From the NCBI GenBank assembly GCA_900105225.1, contig LT629764.1, positions 1,169,501-1,233,500 of the forward strand: a stretch of 64,000 bases of DNA, written 5' to 3'. A program made the translations under genes and the position numbers. Positions 28,514 to 36,865 of the stretch are shown here, one piece after another. Each line of letters opens with the position of its first letter. The first letter of the stretch is position 1. The notes under the pieces were generated by a model. The model had not been told where the DNA came from. It was given only the letters and a program-made list of their open reading frames with translations, and made no database searches. This DNA is from Paenibacillaceae bacterium GAS479 (lineage in GTDB: Bacteria; Bacillota; Bacilli; Paenibacillales; Paenibacillaceae).

Positions 28514-29446
28514 GTGCATACCGTATGGAAAGGCGCGATTAGCTTCGGACTCGTCCACGTCCCCGTCAAAATGTTTTCCGCTACAGAAGACAAAGATATT
28601 TCCTTGCGCATGCTGCATTCCGTATGTGGCAGTCCGATTGCCTACGTTAGAGAGTGTCCCGTTTGCGACAAGAAGGTGGAGTGGAACGAAATTATCAAGG
28701 GTTATGAATATGAAAAAGGCCGCTTTGTTACCTTTGAAAAGGAAGAACTGGAACAGGCCGCCGGCGAAAAGTCGAAAACGATCCAGATTCTCGATTTTGT
28801 GGCGTTGGAGGAAATTGACCCGATTTATTTCCAGAAAGCCTACTATCTGTCTCCGGACCAAGCGGGTGGCAGTGCCTATTCCTTGCTGATGGAGGCGATG
28901 AAGCAGTCCGGAAAAATCGGCATCGCCAAAATTTCTATCCGCTCCAAAAGTAGTCTTGCGGCGATTCGTGTGTTAGACAGCGGCTGTTTAGCTATGGAAA
29001 CGATCTATTACCCGGACGAAATTCGCTCCGTACAACAGGTTCCGAATTTGCCTGGTGCCGTACAGCTGAATGATAAGGAATTGACGATGGCCAAGCTGCT
29101 GATTGATCAGTTAACGACGCCATTCCAGCCGGAGAAATATACCGATGATTACCGTACAGCCATGCATGACCTGATTCAGGGCAAAATCGCCGGGGAAGAC
29201 GTGACTGTCGCGCCGCGTCAGGAGCCGGGCCATGTGCTCGATCTGATGGCCGCCCTCCAGGCCAGCCTGGAATCGGTCAAAACTCCTATGGCCATTCCGG
29301 TGACAGATGCCTCTCCGCCTGCTCGGAAACGCAAAAAAACGGCAGATACTGCAACCGCCGAAGCCGAGGTTGGAGAAAAAACGTCTGCAAAGGCCGTCAA
29401 ACCTCGTGCCAAAAAGAAAAAGGACACAGGAGCAGGCGCTTCCTAA
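28514..29446 (+). CDS. ku: non-homologous end-joining protein Ku
   Basis: About 310 residues. Binds DNA double-strand ends and recruits LigD. The Ku core begins HTVWKGAISFGLVHVPVKM and includes RMLHSVCGSPIAYVRECPVC, GYEYEKGRFVTFEKEEL and YYLSPDQAGGSAYSLLMEAM. The C-terminus is a Lys/Ala-rich basic tail as in Firmicute Ku proteins. I chose the GTG at 28514, which matches the usual N-terminus and has AAGGAGG 13 bases upstream; the longer in-frame extension to 28184 overlaps the divergent gene. The ligase gene starts directly after its stop codon. Confidence 0.95.
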   Translation: MHTVWKGAISFGLVHVPVKMFSATEDKDISLRMLHSVCGSPIAYVRECPVCDKKVEWNEIIKGYEYEKGRFVTFEKEELEQAAGEKSKTIQILDFVALEEIDPIYFQKAYYLSPDQAGGSAYSLLMEAMKQSGKIGIAKISIRSKSSLAAIRVLDSGCLAMETIYYPDEIRSVQQVPNLPGAVQLNDKELTMAKLLIDQLTTPFQPEKYTDDYRTAMHDLIQGKIAGEDVTVAPRQEPGHVLDLMAALQASLESVKTPMAIPVTDASPPARKRKKTADTATAEAEVGEKTSAKAVKPRAKKKKDTGAGAS

Positions 29447-30796
29447 ATGGGCATCAAAACCTTATTTATGCCCGAAGGAATGGTCGCACCGATGGCTCCA
29501 ATCAGCGCCGCCAAGCTGCCATCCGGAGAAGAATGGGGTTACCAGATCAAATGGGACGGTGTGCGGCTGCTGGCGCAAATCGGAGTGGACAAGAGCGTAC
29601 AGTTGATCTCGCGGCAAGGCCTGCTCAAAAATACCATCTATCCCGAGTTGGTCTCATTGCTTCAAGGCTGCGCCTCATTACTTGGTCCATGTGTGCTCGA
29701 CGGCGAATTAATCAGTTGGACCGGCGAGCGGCCCAGCTTTCAGCGTGTGCTGCAGCGCGAGAGGACGCGGGGATATGGGGGTAGCTCCTCCATGACGGAG
29801 CTAAGCCATCCGGACCCCGGCATCGCGCCTTGGCGGAGTTCTGGAGTTGCTGAGAGCTTGCGCAGCACTAGTGCGGCAACAACTGTGAGCCAGGAGAGCA
29901 CTGGCGCTGACGCAAGCCTGCGGAGCACTGGCGCTGACGCAAGCCTGCGGAGCGCTGGCGATGGCGCAAGCCTGCGGAGTACTGGCGTTGCAGCAAGCCT
30001 GCGGAGCACTGGCGTTGCAGCAAGCCTGCGGAGCGCTGGCGCTGGCGCAAGCCTGCGGAGCCTTGGCGCTGACGCGACCCAGAGGAGTCGCGCTTTAGCA
30101 TCAGCTTCTGACGACACCTCTAGACTACCTGATCGCTCAGCAGACGCCAACCCTCTGCCTCAAGCAGTGGATGGCATTTTCCCATCACCGCCAGGGCTTG
30201 TCTTTGTGCTGTTTGATCTGTTAGAAGTCGGGGGGCGCGACCTGCGACAGCTCCCTTATCGGGAGCGGCATGAAACATTGTTACAGCTCGCACCACTGCT
30301 CCCGAGCGGTCTGCTCATTACCGAGCTGTACTCCGATGGTGAAGCTCTCTGGCGCTGGGTTAGCAATGCTGGCTGGGAAGGTGTTGTCAGCAAACGACTA
30401 ACAGCACCCTATCGAGAAGCCAAGAAGCATCGCGATTGGCTCAAAACAAAAACCGCTTTGCTGATTGACGTCAACATCGTCGGACTGAAGGTTCGCGAGG
30501 GACAGGCAGTAAGTCTGATTATGAGCTTGGATGGCCAATATTTCGGCAGTGTCTCCCTTGGATTGACGGGTGAAATGAGGGCGCTTCTCACTTCCCAGCT
30601 CGTTCCTGGGAATGCTTTTGCAGATAGGCGCAGCCAGTATGGCAACCTGCCCTTTCCTACCCTCCATCCCGACCTGAAAGGGGAGAAGATCGTTTGGCTG
30701 GAGCAGCCCATTCCGTGTACGGTTACAGGACTGGAGATTACTGAGGCCGGGCAGCTGCGACATCCCAAATTGGCCTCTTTTGGCCGTAGGGGCTAG
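29447..30796 (+). CDS. ligD: LigD ATP-dependent DNA ligase (stand-alone ligase domain) with a repetitive insert
   Basis: 449 residues. Seals breaks held by Ku. Adenylation motif I is IKWDG with the lysine nucleophile at K35; motif III is LDGELISW; later VFVLFDLLEV, WEGVVSKRLTAPYREAKKH and WLKTKT; the OB-fold occupies the C-terminus. An insert of roughly 110-130 residues sits between about residue 105 and 240 and contains nine-residue repeats of the ASLRSTGxA type, encoded by a 27-bp tandem repeat. Polymerase and phosphoesterase domains are absent from this gene. ATG directly abuts the ku stop. Confidence 0.93.
   Translation: MGIKTLFMPEGMVAPMAPISAAKLPSGEEWGYQIKWDGVRLLAQIGVDKSVQLISRQGLLKNTIYPELVSLLQGCASLLGPCVLDGELISWTGERPSFQRVLQRERTRGYGGSSSMTELSHPDPGIAPWRSSGVAESLRSTSAATTVSQESTGADASLRSTGADASLRSAGDGASLRSTGVAASLRSTGVAASLRSAGAGASLRSLGADATQRSRALASASDDTSRLPDRSADANPLPQAVDGIFPSPPGLVFVLFDLLEVGGRDLRQLPYRERHETLLQLAPLLPSGLLITELYSDGEALWRWVSNAGWEGVVSKRLTAPYREAKKHRDWLKTKTALLIDVNIVGLKVREGQAVSLIMSLDGQYFGSVSLGLTGEMRALLTSQLVPGNAFADRRSQYGNLPFPTLHPDLKGEKIVWLEQPIPCTVTGLEITEAGQLRHPKLASFGRRG
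29894..30076 (+). repeat. 27-bp tandem repeat inside the ligase gene
   Basis: Six full units of 27 bases (29915-30076) plus a partial first unit (29894-29914). The shared start of each unit is AGCCTGCGGAG. Units differ by a few bases and all keep the reading frame, encoding ASLRSTGxx-like nonapeptides. Confidence 0.95.
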
Positions 30797-30811
30797 AGAG
30801 GGGGAAATCGT

Positions 30812-31708
30812 TTGGCGAGCAAGCAGGAAAGGGGCAGCCTAACCATCGGGGGCGAGACGCTGATCATTACGAACCCCTCCAAGCCGTTATGGCCTGAGGT
30901 GGGCATTACTAAGCTAATGTACCTGGAGAAGCTGATTGGGCTCTCCCCATACTTGATTCATCATTGCCGTGACCGGCATCTGACTACTATTCGGTACCCG
31001 CATGGTGTTCACGATAAATCTTTTTATCAAAAAAATTGCCCTGAACCCCATCCGCCCTTCGTCCGCACTCGCAGCGATGGGAGCATCGACTACGTTGTGC
31101 TGGACTCGCTTCCAACACTAATCTGGCTTGGCAATTTGGCTTGCCTGGAGTTCCATGCGTCCTTTGAGCTAGCTGCTGATCCGCAGCATCCGACCGAATG
31201 GGTCATCGACCTCGACCCATCGCTTGAGGAGGAGCCCCGCATTATGGAGGCAGCCGCCCATGTCGGAGAGCAGCTCGCCGGGCTCGGCATTCAATCCATC
31301 CCCAAAACAAGCGGCGCCACCGGCGTGCAGATCATCGTGCCGCTGGAGGATCAGCTTAGCTTCGACGAGTTGCGCTCTATTGGGCAATTCATCGGGGAAT
31401 ACATGACGCAAAAGCTGCCTCATTTATTTACCGTGGAGCGGCTTAAGAAGAACCGGGGCGATTTGATTTACTTCGACTACCTCCAGCATTACCAGGGCAA
31501 AACAATCGCCGCTCCCTATACGCCCCGCGCAAAGCCTGCTGCAACTGTATCCACGCCCCTTACCTGGGACGAGATTCGTGCGGGCGCTCAGCCTCGAGAT
31601 TTCCATCTGCTTAACATTGCGGAGCGGCTACAGAAGCATGGAGATCTATTGTTGAAAGCGCCCAAGCAGCGGCTGCGGCCGATTCTAGAATTTCTTCGAC
31701 GCAAATAG
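30812..31708 (+). CDS. LigD polymerase/primase domain protein (stand-alone)
   Basis: 298 residues; archaeo-eukaryotic primase-type polymerase that fills ends during Ku-dependent repair. Seen: ITNPSKPLWPEVGITKLMYL, the LigD-Pol region FHASFELAADPQHPTEWVID, then LDPS (the metal-binding DLD pair), KTSGATGVQIIVPL and RGDLIYFDYLQHYQGKTIAA. The start is a TTG at 30812 with GAGGGGG upstream. It follows the ligase gene by 15 bases, so ku, ligase and polymerase form one operon. Confidence 0.92.
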   Translation: MASKQERGSLTIGGETLIITNPSKPLWPEVGITKLMYLEKLIGLSPYLIHHCRDRHLTTIRYPHGVHDKSFYQKNCPEPHPPFVRTRSDGSIDYVVLDSLPTLIWLGNLACLEFHASFELAADPQHPTEWVIDLDPSLEEEPRIMEAAAHVGEQLAGLGIQSIPKTSGATGVQIIVPLEDQLSFDELRSIGQFIGEYMTQKLPHLFTVERLKKNRGDLIYFDYLQHYQGKTIAAPYTPRAKPAATVSTPLTWDEIRAGAQPRDFHLLNIAERLQKHGDLLLKAPKQRLRPILEFLRRK

Positions 31709-31748
31709 TAAATTCGGCCGCAAACGTCCAGAAGCTTCTTGAAAGCCC

Positions 31749-31775
31749 AAAAAAGCGCCCCATCGGGCGCTTTTC
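31749..31775. terminator. terminator between the end-joining operon and cls
   Basis: Arms AAAAGCGCCC / GGGCGCTTTT with a CATC loop; works in both directions between convergent genes. Confidence 0.9.
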
Positions 31776-31789
31776 TCATTTCATTTTTC

Positions 31790-33217
31790 TCAAAGCAACG
31801 GAGACAGCATATGTGCGATGACTTCCCCTGCCTTTTGCCGGAGAGGACGTTTCTCAAATTCATGCAAGCTCAGCTCAAAACACTCATCCAGATCAGCCAT
31901 ATAGTCCTCTTCCAGCCGCTGGATCGCCTTGGCGCTAAACAGATGCGCATTGATCTCGAAGTTGCTGAAAAAGCTGCGCATATCCATGTTGGCCGTTCCC
32001 ACCGATGCCATCAGGCGATCCACAATCATGACTTTCGCATGAATGAAGCCTTTTCGATAGCGGTAAATTCGCACTCCCGCCTCCAATAGGTCTTGAACAT
32101 AGGATAGCGAGGAGTAGAGCACAAGCCTGGAATCCGAGTTATAGGGCAAAATAATTCTGACATCAACCCCGCTCAGCGCCGCCGTCCTCAGGCTCATCAA
32201 CACACTCGGGTCGGGAATGAAATACGGCGTAGCGATATATACTTTCTTTTTAGCCGCGCTGATTGCCGAAAAGACACCTTCAAGGATCGATTCTGAGCTT
32301 GAATCCGGTCCACTTGCTACAATCTGAACCTGCTCCGCACCAAGGCATCCGTGTTCGGGCAAATACTCCCGTTTATCCAGCCTTTTGCTAGCTGTAAACC
32401 ACCAATCCCGCATGAACACCAACTGGAGAAAATACACCGAATCCCCCTTCAGCCTGATGTGTGTATCACGCCAAAAGCCAAGCTTCGGATTTTTACCTAA
32501 ATACTCGTCCCCGATGTTGATGCCGCCGACGAAGCCGACCGTTCCGTCCACAACAACAATTTTCCGGTGATTGCGGTAATTCACTCGTTTATCGAAAAAG
32601 GCAATGCGCGGAGTCAAGAAACAATGCGCCTCCACACCTGCCTGCTTCAACTCCTCAACGTATCCGTTCTTGAGCTCGAGGCTTCCGATGCCGTCATAAA
32701 TGAGCCTGATCTCCACTCCTTCTTTTGCTTTGCGGATCAGAACTTCCTTGAAGCGGCAACCGATCTCATCGTGGCGAATTGTGTAGTAGTCAAGGTGGAT
32801 ATGATGTTTCGCTTCTTCCAGCGCAGCCAAAATCGACGCGTAAGTTGCTTCTCCATTTGTCAGCACCTCGGTCTCATTACAGCCTGTAATCGGCAGCATC
32901 GAGAAGCTGCTCAGCAGATTGAACAGCCGCTCTTCATGCACGAATTCCGAGCCTTCCATATCGCCGGGCCGGTGAACAAGCGAGCTTTGGCGCAGCGCCT
33001 TAAGCTGTACCTCGCGGGCGATCATCCCGCGCCGACGCACCGTCCTGCGAGTCTGAAACTCCCGAGCGAGAAAGTAATACATAACGAAGCCGATGACCGG
33101 CAGCACAAACAGAATAAGCAGCCAGGCAACGGTTTTCCCTGGCTTACGGTACTCCAAAATGAGAATCGTCATAATTTGGAACAGGAAAATCAAGAGTGCG
33201 ATAAGCAGCCAGAACAT
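31790..33217 (-). CDS. cls: cardiolipin synthase (phospholipase D family)
   Basis: About 475 residues from the ATG at 33217. Makes cardiolipin from two phosphatidylglycerol molecules. Two N-terminal membrane helices (FWLLIALLIFLFQIMTILIL and AWLLILFVLPVIGFVMYYFL), then two HKD motifs: HRKIVVVDG and HAKVMIVD. Length and architecture are those of Bacillales Cls. The longer frame to 33265 is not supported by a ribosome site. Confidence 0.93.
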   Translation of the reverse strand: MFWLLIALLIFLFQIMTILILEYRKPGKTVAWLLILFVLPVIGFVMYYFLAREFQTRRTVRRRGMIAREVQLKALRQSSLVHRPGDMEGSEFVHEERLFNLLSSFSMLPITGCNETEVLTNGEATYASILAALEEAKHHIHLDYYTIRHDEIGCRFKEVLIRKAKEGVEIRLIYDGIGSLELKNGYVEELKQAGVEAHCFLTPRIAFFDKRVNYRNHRKIVVVDGTVGFVGGINIGDEYLGKNPKLGFWRDTHIRLKGDSVYFLQLVFMRDWWFTASKRLDKREYLPEHGCLGAEQVQIVASGPDSSSESILEGVFSAISAAKKKVYIATPYFIPDPSVLMSLRTAALSGVDVRIILPYNSDSRLVLYSSLSYVQDLLEAGVRIYRYRKGFIHAKVMIVDRLMASVGTANMDMRSFFSNFEINAHLFSAKAIQRLEEDYMADLDECFELSLHEFEKRPLRQKAGEVIAHMLSPLL

Positions 33218-33406
33218 GTGGCACCTACTTAGGTTGGATTCGAGCATATGTAGAAAAAGCTTCATTACTTTAGTATCAACGAGGAATTATGATTTCAAGC
33301 AGGTGAGAGAACATATTATAGTCCAATTGCTTGTCTCTCAGTCATGAACCGGTTATCCGTCGAATACATACTACTTAACACGAGCCTACACCAGGGGGGA
33401 TGGAGC

Positions 33407-34111
33407 ATGTTCAAGGAAAACAAACGCTGGTCAGTTGCCGATACGCTGATCGGACAAGGAACGCGCGCCGAAGGCACGCTGATCTGCGAAGCGAGCCTTC
33501 GCATCGAAGGTGAATACCGAGGCGATATCGAGTGCAAGGCAGATGTCATCATTGGTGAAAGCGGCGTAGTTCGCTCCAACATTTCCGCGCGTGACATCAC
33601 TATCTCCGGCAAAGTGTACGGGGATGTTGTGACGACCGGACGTCTCACGATTTTGAGTGCTGGTCAACTTCACGGCAGCGCTAGAACGGCGTCTCTGCTC
33701 GTTCAAGATGGCGGAATACTTAGCGGTACCTGTCGGATGGAGCAGGCTGACAAGGAAGCTACATCCGCTTCGGAGCAAGCGGGAGGCGCTCCGTCTGTGT
33801 CGCATATGGGCAGCGAGGTACAATCACAATCGGTAAGCGCTGCTCCTAATGGCGCGCAGGCTAGCAGTGTTTCGCACGCTCCGGCCGCATCTGCCGCTTC
33901 GGCACTGGCAGCGCACTCCGCAGCTGTTCATGGGGGCGAGGCGGCTCAGCCCGCTCGCTCTGCTCAACATTCCGCACCATCCTCTCAGGCAGAATCCGGC
34001 CACACTGCCGGGACTGTGCAGCCCCCACTGCGGGCAGGTCAGTCAGCTGAATCCTCTGCGTCTCGCGAATTTCGCGAGAGCGGCTCAAAGGATCGTCGGC
34101 AGGCGGGATGA
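33407..34111 (+). CDS. bactofilin family cytoskeletal protein
   Basis: About 234 residues from the ATG at 33407. The bactofilin beta-helix lies at the start (TLIGQGTRAEGTLICEASLR, IEGEYRGDIECKADVIIGES, GKVYGDVVTTGRL). The second half (from about residue 115) is Ala/Ser/Gln-rich and apparently disordered, much longer than in typical bactofilins of 120-180 residues. Bactofilins polymerise at the inner face of the membrane and organise wall or polysaccharide enzymes. GGGGGG and GGAG purine runs precede the start. Confidence 0.9.
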   Translation: MFKENKRWSVADTLIGQGTRAEGTLICEASLRIEGEYRGDIECKADVIIGESGVVRSNISARDITISGKVYGDVVTTGRLTILSAGQLHGSARTASLLVQDGGILSGTCRMEQADKEATSASEQAGGAPSVSHMGSEVQSQSVSAAPNGAQASSVSHAPAASAASALAAHSAAVHGGEAAQPARSAQHSAPSSQAESGHTAGTVQPPLRAGQSAESSASREFRESGSKDRRQAG

Positions 34112-34140
34112 GCCCACTGCACTAAAACTTTTTAAACGCA

Positions 34141-34200
34141 AAAACAGCGGCCCTCTCTACGAACTCGTATGGTGCGAGTACGTAGCGGGGGCCGCTGTTA
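34141..34200. terminator. long hairpin between convergent genes
   Basis: Arms AACAGCGGCC / GGCCGCTGTT enclose a second perfect stem CTACG..ACTCG / CGAGT..CGTAG, with A and T tracts at the ends. Confidence 0.8.
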
Positions 34201-34203
34201 TAT

Positions 34204-35211
34204 TTAATTCATCATATCTTTCATAAGCTCTTTTCCAGCTTCCAATTCTTCATCGAATTTGGCCTGATAGTCACTTAGAACTGCTATACTGTAATTATAT
34301 TTTAATAGCTCTGCTTTTGTTCTTTTCAAAACGGCATCAAACTGGGAAGTGAAGCTAACTAGGGAAGAATCCCCCTCTTGCTTCAACCTTCTCTTCAGAT
34401 CCTTATCATTTGTATTCGCATATTTCTGTCCAAGCCGCAGGAAAGTATTTTTAGCATCCATGTAAAGTGTCTGTAGCTGCGACTCCGCATTGAATCGAAC
34501 CTCATCGTAGGTCGGGGTTACAGGCATCGGAGGGACTCCTGTACCTCCTCCGTTAATGCCTCCTGGATTAGTGCCAGTGCCAGCGCCGGTTGAAGAATCA
34601 GAACCATCTGGTTTAGGATTTGTCGAGGAGTCTGGAACATCCGGCTTTTTATCTTCTTCATTAACCGGAGATGTAATCGTGATCTTGTGGCTTTTATTGT
34701 CCCATGCAACTTTCATCCCCATGTTTTCACTCATGAAGCGAATAGGCACATAGATGACTCCGTTCACACGATATGCGCTTTGTCCCTTCGGCAGCTTCTT
34801 TTGAGTTCCATAGAAGGAAAACGATGTTTGTACCGGCGTAACCTCCAATGCAACATTGCTAACCGAGGAAGGTTCACCGGACGGCCCGATCGCATTAATA
34901 AAAAATTCTCTGAGCAATGTTAGCTCTTTGCTAGTCGGTTTAGTAACAAGAATCGATTTTTGTTTCTCATCCCATTGCACCGACTGCAGCAAGCCGTACG
35001 AAACAAACCGAATTGGTACGTAAGAAACGTTATTATAGGAAAAAATGTACTGCTTAAATGGTAAATCAAGCTTTTTCCCGTCGAAAACCGTTTCGTAAGA
35101 TAGGGATTTTGTGCGGTTTGACGCTGCCTCTGCTTCTTTAGATATTGGTGTCAACGCAAATGAAACCGCAAAAATTACACAAAAAATAATAAGGTTTTTT
35201 TTCACTATCAT
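34204..35211 (-). CDS. secreted protein with two copper-amine-oxidase-N (stalk) repeats
   Basis: About 335 residues. A signal peptide (LIIFCVIFAVSFALTPISKEAEA) is followed by two copper amine oxidase N-like repeats: NNVSYVPIRFVSYGLLQSVQ with WDEKQKSILV, and NGVIYVPIRFMSENMGMKVA with WDNKSHKITI. Then come a Pro/Ser/Gly linker (about 205-250) and a helical C-terminal domain of unknown function. This repeat is common in Paenibacillus surface proteins and is not itself an enzyme. The start is uncertain: ATG at 35211 lies very close to GGGGGTG, while the GTG at 35205 has better spacing. Confidence 0.8.
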   Translation of the reverse strand: MIVKKNLIIFCVIFAVSFALTPISKEAEAASNRTKSLSYETVFDGKKLDLPFKQYIFSYNNVSYVPIRFVSYGLLQSVQWDEKQKSILVTKPTSKELTLLREFFINAIGPSGEPSSVSNVALEVTPVQTSFSFYGTQKKLPKGQSAYRVNGVIYVPIRFMSENMGMKVAWDNKSHKITITSPVNEEDKKPDVPDSSTNPKPDGSDSSTGAGTGTNPGGINGGGTGVPPMPVTPTYDEVRFNAESQLQTLYMDAKNTFLRLGQKYANTNDKDLKRRLKQEGDSSLVSFTSQFDAVLKRTKAELLKYNYSIAVLSDYQAKFDEELEAGKELMKDMMN

Positions 35212-35371
35212 CGCACCCCCGTTAATGTTACTCTTCATCGTTTAGAAGCGTTGGCACAGAACAAGTCAGCCTTGCAACCGGGCGGCCGCTCTCTGTTATT
35301 TAACTGGTAACTCGTAATTACGGCAACGCCTAATACTCCAATGCAACTCAGACACAATCGACGACTCAGCT

Positions 35372-36709
35372 CTAATACAGCAGCACAGGGCTTTCCACCT
35401 TCACACCCTTGTTTAGGTCCGGACGGCCCACGGAATAATAAACAAAGGAGGTTCCGGCAAGCTCCTCCTCCGAAAACTGGTTGCGTCCGTCGATTAGCAC
35501 AGGACGGCGCAGCAGCGTTTCCAGCCGTGCAAGCGGAAATTCGCGGAATTCCTTCCACTCCGTCAGCAGGCATAACGCATCGGCTCCCGCCGCCGCTTCC
35601 TCCGCGCTCGTGCAGTAAAGCACATTTCCATGCTGTAGTTGGCGGCTGAAGTTACTCTGAGCGATAGGGTCGTAGGCTCGCACCTTGGCACCGCGCTCCA
35701 GCAGCGTACCGATGATCTCGAATGCCGGGGCGTCCCGCACATCGTCGGTTTCCGGCTTAAAAGCAAGCCCCCATACCGCCACCGTTTTGCCCAAAAGATC
35801 GCCCAGCGTCGTCTCCAGTTTGCGAATGACGTTGAAGCGCTGATCCTTGTTGACCTCTACAACCGATTTCAGCAGCTTGAACTCGTAGTCTACGTGTCCG
35901 GCGATCTGGATGAGCGCTTCCGTATCCTTAGGGAAACAGGAGCCGCCATACCCGATGCCCGCCTTAAGAAAAGACGCTCCGATTCGTTTGTCGTAGCCCA
36001 TGCCTTCCGCCACCTGCGTGACATCCGCCCCAACCTTCTCGCAAATGTTGGCGATCTCGTTAATGAACGAAATCTTTGTCGCTAGAAAAGCGTTGGAGGC
36101 GTATTTGATCATCTCGGCGCTGCGGATGTCCGTGAGCAGAATCTGATCCGTCAGCGGACGGTGCAGAGCCGACAACCGGTCACTGGCCTCTTGGCTCTCC
36201 GCGCCGATGACGATGCGATCCGGATTCAATGTGTCGTGAATCGCCGAGCCTTCCCGCAGAAACTCCGGCACCGAAGCGATGTCAAAGGGGTGGGTCGTGT
36301 TTGCGGACACAATGGCGCCGACCTTTTCATTCGTACCGACCGGAACGGTACTTTTGGTGACGATCACCTTGTAACCGTTAAGCGACTCGCCGATCTGCTT
36401 CGCCGCCTGTTTGATAAAGGACAGATTGGCTTCGCCGTTCGGAAGCGAAGGCGTGCCGACCGCAAGGATCACAATATCCGACTCGCGGACCGCGCTCGAC
36501 AAATCCGTCGTAAAGCTCAGCCGACCTGCATCTGTATTGGATGCGATCAGTTCCTTGAGGCCGGGTTCGTAAATCGGAACCTCGCCGTGTTGCAGCAGCT
36601 GAATTTTGGGCTCCATTTTATCCACGCAGATGACCTCGTTACCGAGCTCCGCAAAACATACCCCAGACACCAGACCGACATAGCCGGTTCCGATTACAGC
36701 AAGTTTCAT
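35372..36709 (-). CDS. ugd: UDP-glucose 6-dehydrogenase
   Basis: 445 residues; oxidises UDP-glucose to UDP-glucuronate with two NAD+. Rossmann start MKLAVIGTGYVGLVSGVCFA, then VCVDKMEPKI, the KSTVPVGT loop, EFLREGSA, and the catalytic cysteine in GIGYGGSCFPKDTEALI; C-terminal UDP-binding domain with WGLAFKPETDDVRDAPA. Last gene of the polysaccharide cluster, separated from manC by a probable terminator, so it may also have its own promoter. Confidence 0.96.
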   Translation of the reverse strand: MKLAVIGTGYVGLVSGVCFAELGNEVICVDKMEPKIQLLQHGEVPIYEPGLKELIASNTDAGRLSFTTDLSSAVRESDIVILAVGTPSLPNGEANLSFIKQAAKQIGESLNGYKVIVTKSTVPVGTNEKVGAIVSANTTHPFDIASVPEFLREGSAIHDTLNPDRIVIGAESQEASDRLSALHRPLTDQILLTDIRSAEMIKYASNAFLATKISFINEIANICEKVGADVTQVAEGMGYDKRIGASFLKAGIGYGGSCFPKDTEALIQIAGHVDYEFKLLKSVVEVNKDQRFNVIRKLETTLGDLLGKTVAVWGLAFKPETDDVRDAPAFEIIGTLLERGAKVRAYDPIAQSNFSRQLQHGNVLYCTSAEEAAAGADALCLLTEWKEFREFPLARLETLLRRPVLIDGRNQFSEEELAGTSFVYYSVGRPDLNKGVKVESPVLLY

Positions 36710-36753
36710 CTCTCTATCCGCTCCTTATCCGATAGGCTTTACGTATGGAATAC

Positions 36754-36803
36754 AAAAAAACCGACAGCTAAAAAACCTGTAGACAGTCTTTTTCCATCGG
36801 TTT
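36754..36803 (-). terminator. probable terminator after manC
   Basis: Arms AAACCGA / TCGGTTT (36758-36803) with an inner CAG/CTG pairing, followed on the minus strand by a run of T residues. Confidence 0.55.
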
Positions 36804-36865
36804 CCTGTTATAGAACGCACTGCACGGCCATAGCCGCAAATCGAAACACAATAGCCCGATCGTTA

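Noticed and set aside
29868-30150. A CRISPR-like array at the 27-bp repeats
   Set aside because: Units are directly adjacent without spacers and keep the ligase reading frame.
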